The notes beneath the pieces are model-generated. The model had not been told where the DNA came from and did no database searches. It worked only from the letters and a program-made list of their open reading frames with translations. Of a DNA stretch of 17,864 nt, positions 7,913 to 15,797 are shown one piece after another. Position 1 is the first letter of the stretch, and each line of letters starts with the position of its first letter. Source of the DNA: SZUA-287 sp036397975 (GTDB lineage: Bacteria > Bacteroidota > Ignavibacteria > UBA10030 > UBA6906); NCBI GenBank assembly GCA_036397975.1, contig DASWHW010000024.1, positions 1 through 17,864 on the forward strand. The letters run 5' to 3'. The translations under genes were made by a program, and so were the position numbers.

Positions 7913-8740
7913 ATGGAAAGCACTACGAATGCCATAGAAGTAGGAATCGTCAGCGACGAGATCAGCAGTGATTTTGTTGAGGCAATGCATTTTGCATCCT
8001 TGTGGGATGTTTCCATCGTTGAGATTCGCTTACTGAAATCAGGACGCGTTCCCAACGTTGGAAAAGAGGACATTGAAGAAGTCCGGCAATATATTCGTCG
8101 GGGAGATATACGGATCACAGCATTATCCCCCGGAATATTCAAACACCCACTGTCCAAACTCAATGAACTCGAAGAAGAGTTGAACTCTGCGCTTCCTCGA
8201 ACCATCGAGATGGCAAAATCACTGAACGCTTCGCTCATCATTGTTTTCGGGTTCAAGCGCGAACAGGATGAGCCTGAAAGCCACTATAACGTTGCGGTGA
8301 ATTTCCTCCGCCGTGCAGCATCCATCGCAGAACGTGCGGGCGTGAAGCTAGCGGTTGAGAACGAACCAGGATTCTGGTGCGATACAGGAACAAACACTCG
8401 GAAGATCATTGACGATGTTGGTTCGCCTTTTCTTGGTGCAAATTGGGATCCAGCGAATGCATATGGAACTGCTGAAACTCCCTATCCGGATGGTTATCTG
8501 GCAATCAAGGACAGAATATTCAATGTGCACGTTAAGGACACGAGGCAGGGGTCTCTCGTGCAGTGTGTCCCCGTCGGCGACGGAGTATTGGATTGGGACG
8601 GACAAATTCGTGCAATAGTACACGATAAGATTGTTTCCCACGTGACGATCGAAACACACTGTCTCCCGTTGATCCAAAATTCTCAGAGGAATGTGGGGGT
8701 CCTCAGACGAATGATACGGAACGTCGGCGCCAAGACCTGA
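7913..8740 (+). CDS. Sugar phosphate isomerase/epimerase family TIM-barrel protein
   Basis: This 275-residue protein belongs to the xylose isomerase-like/AP endonuclease 2 TIM-barrel superfamily. The usual four metal ligands are visible at the ends of strands: Glu149 (LAVENEPGF), Asp179 (ANWDPANA), His206 (NVHVKD) and Glu247 (TIETH). This matches the Glu-Asp-His-Glu pattern of tagatose 3-epimerase-like enzymes. There is no signal peptide, so it acts in the cytoplasm. Family members perform ketose epimerisation, inosose dehydration or 3-keto-sugar eliminations, so the reaction cannot be named. It follows iclR by 4 bases and precedes a DUF4432 gene and a Gfo/Idh/MocA oxidoreductase gene. Similar enzymes often work on the keto sugar made by such oxidoreductases. 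Confidence 0.88.
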   Translation: MESTTNAIEVGIVSDEISSDFVEAMHFASLWDVSIVEIRLLKSGRVPNVGKEDIEEVRQYIRRGDIRITALSPGIFKHPLSKLNELEEELNSALPRTIEMAKSLNASLIIVFGFKREQDEPESHYNVAVNFLRRAASIAERAGVKLAVENEPGFWCDTGTNTRKIIDDVGSPFLGANWDPANAYGTAETPYPDGYLAIKDRIFNVHVKDTRQGSLVQCVPVGDGVLDWDGQIRAIVHDKIVSHVTIETHCLPLIQNSQRNVGVLRRMIRNVGAKT

Positions 8741-8775
8741 TGATGTGATATCTCTTCTAAACCACTCGATTTGTT

Positions 8776-9846
8776 ATGGCATTTCTTTTCGGACACGAAT
8801 ACAGCAAGAAGGAGATCCTCTCCCGCGTCGGTGACCTTTCGCAGGTCGCTGGTATCCGGATGATGCAGTTGAAGGATGGGAGTGAAGCCGGAGTGCGGAT
8901 TGCTGATCTGCGCACCGGATCAGGGTTGCGTTTCCAGGTTTCTCTTGATCGCGGCATGGATATCTCTATTGCAGACTACAAAGGACTTCCGCTTGCATGG
9001 CGGTCTGCGAGTGGGGATGTTCATCCGAGTTATTTTGATCCGCGCGGCACGGGTTGGGGTCGATCATTCCCGGGTGGCTTAATGACAGGATGTGGCATGA
9101 GTTTCCTCGGCGCACCCTGTGTTGATGCCGGCGAAGAACTCGGACTTCACGGACGACTCTCCAATCTTCCGGCTTCCGGCGTTGGAACCGAAACACACTG
9201 GGAAAACGACACGTGTGTAATGCAGTTGCATGGTCTTGTCCGAGAATCGGGATTGTTCAAAGAGAATCTCCTTCTCCATCGCACAATTGAAACGCGGCTT
9301 GGCGAATCTTTGATTACGATAAGCGATCATGTCAGAAACGAAGGGTATCAGACTTCACCACTGATGATGCTATATCATATCAATGCAGGGTGGCCTTTGG
9401 TGGATGAAGGCTCTCGTCTTCTGCTCAACTCTAAGAGTATGAAACCGCGAGACGCCGAAGCAGAAAAAGGAGTGCACGATGCGTCGACTTTTTCATCGCC
9501 GGCTTCGGGGTATCGGGAGCAGGTATTTTTCCACGACTTACTTGCCGATGCCGACGGATTTGTGACTGCCCTGTTGATGGGTTCAAAAGCAAGAATTGGA
9601 TTGTGTGTACGGTTCAGGCAGAAAGAACTCTCTCGCTATATCGAGTGGAAAATGATGGGGGAAGGAACATACGTTGTTGGGATGGAACCGGCAAATTGTG
9701 GGGTTGGCGGGAGGGCGAAAGAACGGGCCGCAGGTACGCTGCAATTTCTTGAGCCGGGCGAGGAGAGACGTTTCCTTGTTCAAATCGGAGTTGTTGACGG
9801 CGAGAAAGAGCTCTCAAACTTCATTGAGAAGAATGCACTAACATGA
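8776..9846 (+). CDS. DUF4432 family protein, aldose 1-epimerase-like
   Basis: This is a 356-residue protein with the hallmarks of the DUF4432 family, a branch of the galactose mutarotase-like beta-sandwich fold. Visible motifs are DRGMDI (58-63), LGLHGRLSN (122-130), LYHINAGWPL (199-208), MEPANCGVGG (303-312) and LEPGEERR (325-332). No signal peptide is seen, so it is cytoplasmic. The fold binds sugars, and conserved His and Glu residues in these motifs could act in anomer or other epimerisation, but I know of no settled reaction for this family. It follows the TIM-barrel gene by 35 bases, and its TGA overlaps the ATG of the next gene, which implies translational coupling with the oxidoreductase. 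It probably handles the same sugar as its neighbours. Confidence 0.85.
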   Translation: MAFLFGHEYSKKEILSRVGDLSQVAGIRMMQLKDGSEAGVRIADLRTGSGLRFQVSLDRGMDISIADYKGLPLAWRSASGDVHPSYFDPRGTGWGRSFPGGLMTGCGMSFLGAPCVDAGEELGLHGRLSNLPASGVGTETHWENDTCVMQLHGLVRESGLFKENLLLHRTIETRLGESLITISDHVRNEGYQTSPLMMLYHINAGWPLVDEGSRLLLNSKSMKPRDAEAEKGVHDASTFSSPASGYREQVFFHDLLADADGFVTALLMGSKARIGLCVRFRQKELSRYIEWKMMGEGTYVVGMEPANCGVGGRAKERAAGTLQFLEPGEERRFLVQIGVVDGEKELSNFIEKNALT

Positions 9847-10844
9847 AAGAGCAAAAGACATCCATTGGATTAGTAGGCGTAGCAAACCATGGAACGACGA
9901 TCCTCAATGCGATCCTCGCCTCAGGGAATCTTCACCTTGAAACATGTTACGATACTGAACCCAGTGCCGCCGAGCAGGTACGCACCCGGACCGGATGCAG
10001 AGTTGCCGGAAGTTATGAGGAGCTCGCAGCAGACACGAAGATTCAAGCCGTTGTTCTCGTCACTCCGAATCACGTGCATGCTGACCAATTCAGGAAGGCT
10101 ATTTCATTCGGCAAGCATATTTTCGTAGAGAAACCGATTTCGAATACGATTCCCGAAGCAAAAGAGATGATTACTCTTGCGAAGAAATCGGGGCATGTGC
10201 TGATGGTCGGGCATAATACCAGACGCAGACGTGTCTTCAGGCGTGCGAAGCAACTTTTGGACGAAGGAAGTATCGGAGCGATCGTTTCGGTCGAAGCGAA
10301 TGTCTCACGCTCCGTGGGTTTGCTGCCGGGTCTTCCACCCTGGAAAGCCGATCCGACGAAATGCCCATTGCTTCCAATGACGCAGTTGGGGATCCATTTT
10401 GTGGATACGATTTCCTTTTTGCTGGAGCCGGTGAAGAGCGTGTCGTGCATTGCAACAAATATCGCAATGCCGGGGGATGTGTACGACTCCACCGCAGCGG
10501 TTCTCCAGCTTGAATCTGGCGTCCCGTTTGCTCTCACCTCCTGTTACGTTTCGCCTGATGCCTATTTCATAAAAATCTACGGGACAAAAGGATCGATGCT
10601 CTGCCACGCAACTCATTTGTTGGTTGAGTGGCTCGGTTCGACGAATGTGCTGGAGGAAGACTTTGCGCAGGAAGGTTCAGCGAGCTACGAGCTTCAAATG
10701 CGTGAGTTTGGAGAATGCATAAGTGGAGGCAGACAACCAGAAACGGGGGGGCAGGAAGGTCTATTGGCCCTCGCAGCGATTGAAGCGATGTCTTTGTCTG
10801 TCACCTCCGGAAGAAGCATTACCATTCAAGAAGTACTCAAATAG
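9843..10844 (+). CDS. Gfo/Idh/MocA family oxidoreductase
   Basis: This is a 333-residue NAD(P)-dependent sugar or cyclitol dehydrogenase-type protein. An N-terminal Rossmann domain starts IGLVGVANHG. The usual GxGxxG reads G12-V-A14-N-H-G17, with alanine for the middle glycine. TPNHVH (74-79) and the signature EKP at 96-98 (HIFVEKPIS) follow. The C-terminal alpha/beta domain carries QLGIHFVD (181-188), whose His185 fits the usual active-site Asp/His region, although the preceding residues are divergent. It has no Tat signal, so it is cytoplasmic. Its ATG overlaps the preceding stop (ATGA). It may oxidise a sugar hydroxyl to a keto group for the TIM-barrel enzyme or aminotransferase encoded nearby. 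The substrate cannot be predicted. Confidence 0.92.
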   Translation: MKEQKTSIGLVGVANHGTTILNAILASGNLHLETCYDTEPSAAEQVRTRTGCRVAGSYEELAADTKIQAVVLVTPNHVHADQFRKAISFGKHIFVEKPISNTIPEAKEMITLAKKSGHVLMVGHNTRRRRVFRRAKQLLDEGSIGAIVSVEANVSRSVGLLPGLPPWKADPTKCPLLPMTQLGIHFVDTISFLLEPVKSVSCIATNIAMPGDVYDSTAAVLQLESGVPFALTSCYVSPDAYFIKIYGTKGSMLCHATHLLVEWLGSTNVLEEDFAQEGSASYELQMREFGECISGGRQPETGGQEGLLALAAIEAMSLSVTSGRSITIQEVLK

Positions 10845-10846
10845 GA
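10843..10846 (+). promoter_or_regulatory. Shine-Dalgarno AGGA overlapping the previous stop codon
   Basis: The AGGA ribosome site for the heparinase-like gene shares its first two bases with the TAG stop of the oxidoreductase and lies six bases before the ATG at 10853. It is one of the few good ribosome sites in the window, fixes that start, and places the heparinase gene on the same message as its upstream neighbour. Confidence 0.6.
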
Positions 10847-10852
10847 AAACCC

Positions 10853-12874
10853 ATGAAAGCTTCACGTCGAGAATTCCTGCAACACGGTGCTTTGGCCGCG
10901 AGTGGACTCTATCTTGGTGCGCGAAATGCGAAGGCTGAGTTCTTACTCTCTGAAGATTTGCCTTCCCCGAAGGCAGGTCTTCTGTTTGATGACTCCGACG
11001 TTCCGCGTATTCTTGAGACAATCAAGCATCCCCGATTCGCCGACTACTGGAAATCCATGCAGGATGCAGATCTCAAAAGCGATTTGGCATTTCTGAAAGA
11101 TGAGTTGCGACTCAATAACCATGTCAAGGACATGCTTCGCGCGCGGCAAATTCTTGAACGTTCCTCATTTGTCCACAGACTCACGCATGACAAGCAACAC
11201 CTTGAGGTTGCACGAGCGGCGATCGACCGGATCCTCGAGTACAAACGCTGGGACTATTTCCTTGAGGCAGGAGAGCACACAATTGCTTTGCAGCGAGCGT
11301 CGGAAGCCACCATCGCTATGTCCTTTGCGAGGGAATGGCTCGATGATGCTCTAAGTGCTGACACGAAGCTGGAGATGGAAAAACAGATTGGAGAAAAAGG
11401 AGCAGCGGCGTGCTACCGGACCCTCTTCGGGATGATGCACCCGGATCGCGTTCGTGGTTGGGGATTTGATCCCGAAGACGACTATCAGTATCGCTTTGAT
11501 CTCAGCCGGTGGCCGATCATTCTCAATTCGACAAACCTCAAGGTTATCCCGATTGCTGGCTTAGGCATTGGCGGATGTTTGTTATACGACAAGCATCCAC
11601 AGGCAAAGCGATGGGTGGATATGGCATTACAGAGCGCGAAGGCCTTTTCCACAATGTTTGGGGCCGATGGGAGTTATGAAGAGGGCGTCGGCTATTGGGG
11701 ATACACCGCCCAACACCTCACGCTGTTCATTGAGGTGCTCAGCCGAAGACTTGGGAACGATCAGCGCACCCTCCTCAATTTTCCGGGAACAGTGCGGTAT
11801 GCCTTGCGCATGTCCATGCCCGCCATCGGTTATCCCTCTGATTGCGTGAACTTCGGCGATGCATGGTACATGGGAGATGTGTCTGCTGCCCCATGGACAG
11901 CGCGTGTGTTTAAAGATCCCGTTGCACAATACGTAGCGCTTTCAGTTGGAGAAATCCGTAGCCACTATCCGATTGTTTGGTACGATCCCTCTGTGCAGTC
12001 AGAGATACCCGGACCGGAGCTCTACGATGTGCGGTTCGATAACGATTGGGTGACATCTCGAACGGGGTGGGGAGTGATGGATTCTGTCGTTGCGATGAGG
12101 AGTGGAGGACCTGCAAACCATGAACATGCAGATCGCAACAGTGTCATCTTTAAGGCGTATGGCGAGCGTCTGTTCCATGATCCGCTGCATGCTGCGTACT
12201 CGCACACGGAACCGCACTGGCTGCTCAGATTGACCGAATCCCACACTGCCGTTCTTATTAATGGAAAGGGGCATCAATATCACGATGGACATGAGGGAAC
12301 GAATTCATCGTGGGCTGAAGCTCAAGTGAAGCAGTATATCAATGGAAAGAACCATGTCATCGTCACGAGCGATGCGACGGAGGCATACCATCTCGTCAAT
12401 CCGAATGCTGAAGCAGTCTACCGGACACTCATCTTTCTGAAACCTGATGTGCTGTTGCTTTTCGACCGTGTTCGTATGAAAGATACACTGGCAACGGTGC
12501 AAGCGCGATTTCAGGCGTACAACGAGGACAATAACGCGAAGCTTCAAATCGACGGCGGCGGATTTACCATTACCCGTCCGCAGGCAAGCCTCAAGGCAAA
12601 GGTTAAGAGCATCACTGAGGTCACCATCAACACGGACAAGCTCAAAGTGCCCGAAGCAAACGGCATTCATCCATATGTCGAGGTGAACTCAAAGGCTGCC
12701 CAAGAACATTTCCTGCTTACAGCGTGTACCGCTCAACAAAGCACGAAGCCGCATGGCGAGCTCTCTATTAAAAGAGATGAAAATGACTGGAATGTAACCG
12801 GGACACATAATGGTCAATCGATCAATGTGCGTATTAAAACAAACAAAGATATTCCCGACATCGTTGTCGGATAG
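10853..12874 (+). CDS. Tat-exported heparinase II/III family protein (putative polysaccharide lyase)
   Basis: This is a 673-residue protein. The N-terminus has a twin-arginine signal (SRREFLQ at 4-10) followed by a short hydrophobic stretch ending near AKA at 26-28, so it is exported folded, to the periplasm or cell surface. Residues about 45-380 look like the alpha-helical toroid of the family (for example DGSYEEGVGYWGY at 272-284). Residues about 395-670 look like the heparinase II/III-like beta-sandwich, with NHEHADRNSVIF (422-433), FHDPL (441-445) and ESHTAVLINGKG (462-473). Family members (PL12, PL15, PL17, PL21 and relatives) cleave uronic-acid polysaccharides or oligosaccharides by beta-elimination. 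I cannot place it in a PL family or prove lyase activity. It is the likely depolymerising step of this block. Confidence 0.87.
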   Translation: MKASRREFLQHGALAASGLYLGARNAKAEFLLSEDLPSPKAGLLFDDSDVPRILETIKHPRFADYWKSMQDADLKSDLAFLKDELRLNNHVKDMLRARQILERSSFVHRLTHDKQHLEVARAAIDRILEYKRWDYFLEAGEHTIALQRASEATIAMSFAREWLDDALSADTKLEMEKQIGEKGAAACYRTLFGMMHPDRVRGWGFDPEDDYQYRFDLSRWPIILNSTNLKVIPIAGLGIGGCLLYDKHPQAKRWVDMALQSAKAFSTMFGADGSYEEGVGYWGYTAQHLTLFIEVLSRRLGNDQRTLLNFPGTVRYALRMSMPAIGYPSDCVNFGDAWYMGDVSAAPWTARVFKDPVAQYVALSVGEIRSHYPIVWYDPSVQSEIPGPELYDVRFDNDWVTSRTGWGVMDSVVAMRSGGPANHEHADRNSVIFKAYGERLFHDPLHAAYSHTEPHWLLRLTESHTAVLINGKGHQYHDGHEGTNSSWAEAQVKQYINGKNHVIVTSDATEAYHLVNPNAEAVYRTLIFLKPDVLLLFDRVRMKDTLATVQARFQAYNEDNNAKLQIDGGGFTITRPQASLKAKVKSITEVTINTDKLKVPEANGIHPYVEVNSKAAQEHFLLTACTAQQSTKPHGELSIKRDENDWNVTGTHNGQSINVRIKTNKDIPDIVVG

Positions 12875-12893
12875 TAACAATTGGAATCGATCA

Positions 12894-14141
12894 ATGAAAC
12901 GATCTGATAAACACTTCGAAGAGGCGTTAAGGCTCATCCCCTGGGGCACGCAGACTAATGCGAAGCGTCCGTTTCCCGAATTCAACGACACGATGCCGAA
13001 ATACATCGAGAGAGGGAAGGGTTGTCGCATCTGGGATATCGATGGGAACGAATATATTGATTTCCGACTTGCGCTCGGCCCGATCACCCTCGGCTATTGT
13101 TACGATGAAGTGGATGATGCCGTGCGAAGGCAAATAGAAAAAGGCGTTTTGTTCAGCATGGCGAGTCCGATTGAGTTGGAGCTTGCATGTCTTATCCATC
13201 AGACAATTCCCAACGCAGAAATGGTGCGTTTCATGAAAACCGGAGAAGATGCCAACCTCTGCAACATTCGAATTGCCCGGGCATGCACCGGCCGCGACAT
13301 GATTCTCACAAGCGGCTATCACGGTTACCCCGATTGGTTTGCGACGGACGAAAGTCCGAAGAATGGCGTCCCCGCATTTGTGAAGGATTACGTGAAGATC
13401 ATTCCCTGGGGGAACTGTGACGCCGCGGAAACGTTGATCCGTCAATATCACGAACGTCTCGCCGCGGTGATTTCAATTCCGTACGACATGAACGAAGATA
13501 TTAGCGGCGATTACATCCGCTTGCTCCGAAAGCTCACTCAGGAATATGGCATCCTGCTCGTGCTGGACGAGGTCTGGACAGGCTTCAGGCTCGCGTTGGG
13601 TGGCGCGCAGGAGTTGTTCAATGTCGAAGCCGACCTTGTCGGATATGCCAAAGCTCTTGCCAATGGATATCCGCTCTCCGCCTTTGTCGGAAAGCGCCAG
13701 TACATGGAGAAGTTGAACGAGTTCAGGATGACGACAACGTACGCAGGAGAAACGCTCTCTATTGCAGCTGCAATCGCCACCCTGAATATCATGAAACGGG
13801 AGAAAGTGCACTCGCACATCAACGCAATGGGTAAGCGTCTCATGAGTGGGTTCAACGATATTGCAAAGAGCCTCGGTGTTGAAGGGTACGCCGCCGGCCT
13901 CCCTCCAGCGGCATTTCTGAAAATCAACACTCCCGACCAAAGCTATAACGCACTTCTGGAGTATCTCTGGTTCCGTGAACTGTTTCGAGAAGGCGTCTTC
14001 ATAATCCTTCGCTGGTTCATTTCCTATTCACACGAAGAAAAAGACATAGACGAAGCACTGGAGAAAGCAAAGCGTGCGTTGAAACGAGCGCTTGATGCTG
14101 CGACAAAAGAGCGCGGGAAGACCACTCCATTCTATTGGTAG
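12894..14141 (+). CDS. Class III aminotransferase, glutamate-1-semialdehyde aminomutase-like
   Basis: This is a PLP-dependent enzyme of 415 residues. Visible motifs are GTQTNAKRP (18-26), the phosphate-pocket region MKTGEDAN (114-121, where aminomutases have a SGTEA-like sequence), YHGYPDW (142-148), the cofactor-binding LDEVWTGFRLALGGAQ (224-239, Asp225) and the Schiff-base Lys253 (GYAKALANGYPLSAF). The open frame extends up to 12810, but that would overlap the heparinase gene by 65 bases. The ATG at 12894, 20 bases after that gene's stop, gives the normal family N-terminus. The catabolic setting and lack of haem genes nearby argue against a tetrapyrrole role. Transfer of an amino group to or from a sugar, keto sugar or keto acid is more likely. 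The substrate is unknown. Confidence 0.9.
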   Translation: MKRSDKHFEEALRLIPWGTQTNAKRPFPEFNDTMPKYIERGKGCRIWDIDGNEYIDFRLALGPITLGYCYDEVDDAVRRQIEKGVLFSMASPIELELACLIHQTIPNAEMVRFMKTGEDANLCNIRIARACTGRDMILTSGYHGYPDWFATDESPKNGVPAFVKDYVKIIPWGNCDAAETLIRQYHERLAAVISIPYDMNEDISGDYIRLLRKLTQEYGILLVLDEVWTGFRLALGGAQELFNVEADLVGYAKALANGYPLSAFVGKRQYMEKLNEFRMTTTYAGETLSIAAAIATLNIMKREKVHSHINAMGKRLMSGFNDIAKSLGVEGYAAGLPPAAFLKINTPDQSYNALLEYLWFRELFREGVFIILRWFISYSHEEKDIDEALEKAKRALKRALDAATKERGKTTPFYW

Positions 14142-14168
14142 CAAATATTAAACAGCAATGACAAATTT

Positions 14169-15791
14169 ATGAGTGAACGAACATACCTTGATTGCTACGC
14201 GTACGTGGGGATGCGGGGGCCAAAAGATGTTGAGGCCCGGTATGAGACCGAAGTCCTTATAGACGAGATGGAATGGTCTGGAATTCATGGCGCCCTCATC
14301 GCTCATGCAACAGCGAAAGAGTATGACGCGATGTATGGCAACCGAATGTTGTTGCGCGAGCTCAAGAAAAGTTCACGCTTGTATGGCGTCTGGGCGGTTA
14401 TGCCGCACCATACCGGAGAGATTGCAAAGCCACGTGACCTGATCAAAGAAATGCAGGACAACGATATTCGCGCAGCGAAGATGTATCCGCGATTGCACCG
14501 GTTTCCATTTAATATTGATTTCTGCGGGGATTTGCTTGCATCCCTGGAGGAGACCGGCACTCTTCTCATGGTAGAAGGGGGTAATCTCTATAATAATGAC
14601 GTAGTGGAGCCGACAAACCAGGTTCTTGTGAACGAGCTCGATGCAGTACTCGCCCGTTTTCCACACCTGAACGTTCTGCTCCAGGCATCGCGGTGGGATG
14701 CAACACGCTACATCTCCTGGTTGATGTCCAAACATAAAAACCTTTACATCGAGCTTTCTACGCATCAAGGGAATCGTGCAATGGAAGTATTTACGGAGTG
14801 GTTCGGGGCGGATCGCGTACTGTTCGGTACGGGTGCGCTCGAAAAATCACCCGGAGCCGCAAAGGCCTTCGTGGATTATTGTACGTTGAGTGATGATGAC
14901 AAGCAGAAAATTGCCGCTCACAATATTGCGCGACTGACAAACATGGAGAAGCTGCCTCCGCCGTATAAAGCATCAAATCGTGGCGATGCGATCCTGAAGC
15001 TCGCGAAAGCCGGCAAACCGCTAAAGAAAACTTTGGTCATTGACAGTCACGCACATATGACACATGACGGGGCCGGAGGCAGCGGCTTTGTTCACATGTT
15101 ATATGGCGATGCGAAGAGCATACACGAGCGGGCAAGACTTATGGGCATTGACAAGATATGCGTCAGCGGGTTTCTGGCCGTGTGGACCGACTACGAAGAA
15201 GGTAACAAGATTGTGTGGGATGCGATGAAGCGATATCCGGGATTCTACCATGGATACGCCGCGTTACAACCACAATATGTGAAAGACTGGAAAAAAGAAC
15301 TGCGTAAGGTGTACGGCACATACAAAATGGAAGGCATCAAGCCCTACCATCCTCGCACGTTGCTCGCGTATAACGACAAACTGTGGGAACCATGGTACGA
15401 ATACGGTAACCGAATGAATGCATACGCGCTCATCCACCCGTCGCCGAATCTCGTCGCGGAAATGAATGACATTGCGCCGCGATATCCGAATATCGCGTTT
15501 ATCCTTGCGCATACAGGAGCATCATTCCGTGATGCAAGACTGGGCATTGAGATTGCTTTGAAGAACCCGAATGTCTACCTGGAGATTACACTCACTTCAG
15601 TAACCTATAGGGTCATTGAATTCATGGTGAAACACGTGGGAGCTGATCGTGTCTTGTTCGGAACGGACCAGCCGATGCGCGATCCTATTCCACAATTCGG
15701 GTGGATGGCATATGCGCATTGCTCATTTGAGGAAAAGAAGAAGATGTTCGGTTTGAATATGCAGAAGATTATCAAGCGAGTAAGACGGTAG
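14169..15791 (+). CDS. Tandem amidohydrolase-2 protein with degenerate N-terminal half
   Basis: This 540-residue cytoplasmic protein is built of two amidohydrolase-2 (TIM-barrel metallohydrolase) domains, about 1-260 and 288-540. The repeat is plain near the ends: GADRVLFGTG (213-222) against GADRVLFGTD (491-500). The C-terminal half keeps the metal and catalytic residues: His294 and His296 (IDSHAH), His423 (LIHPSP), His448 (LAHTGAS) and Asp500 (FGTD). The N-terminal half has lost all of them: Tyr10 and Tyr12 replace HxH, Glu136 and Gln172 replace the two later histidines, and Gly222 replaces the aspartate. It therefore looks like a structural or regulatory domain fused to an active one. Relatives hydrolyse lactones or amides, or decarboxylate. 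A sugar lactonase or deacylase role would fit here but is not shown. It starts 27 bases after the aminotransferase. Confidence 0.88.
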   Translation: MSERTYLDCYAYVGMRGPKDVEARYETEVLIDEMEWSGIHGALIAHATAKEYDAMYGNRMLLRELKKSSRLYGVWAVMPHHTGEIAKPRDLIKEMQDNDIRAAKMYPRLHRFPFNIDFCGDLLASLEETGTLLMVEGGNLYNNDVVEPTNQVLVNELDAVLARFPHLNVLLQASRWDATRYISWLMSKHKNLYIELSTHQGNRAMEVFTEWFGADRVLFGTGALEKSPGAAKAFVDYCTLSDDDKQKIAAHNIARLTNMEKLPPPYKASNRGDAILKLAKAGKPLKKTLVIDSHAHMTHDGAGGSGFVHMLYGDAKSIHERARLMGIDKICVSGFLAVWTDYEEGNKIVWDAMKRYPGFYHGYAALQPQYVKDWKKELRKVYGTYKMEGIKPYHPRTLLAYNDKLWEPWYEYGNRMNAYALIHPSPNLVAEMNDIAPRYPNIAFILAHTGASFRDARLGIEIALKNPNVYLEITLTSVTYRVIEFMVKHVGADRVLFGTDQPMRDPIPQFGWMAYAHCSFEEKKKMFGLNMQKIIKRVRR

Positions 15792-15797
15792 AGCTAG

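Noticed and set aside
12810..12893. Upstream extension of the aminotransferase frame by 28 codons.
   Set aside because: It would overlap the heparinase gene by 65 bases and adds sequence unlike the family; the ATG at 12894 gives the normal N-terminus.
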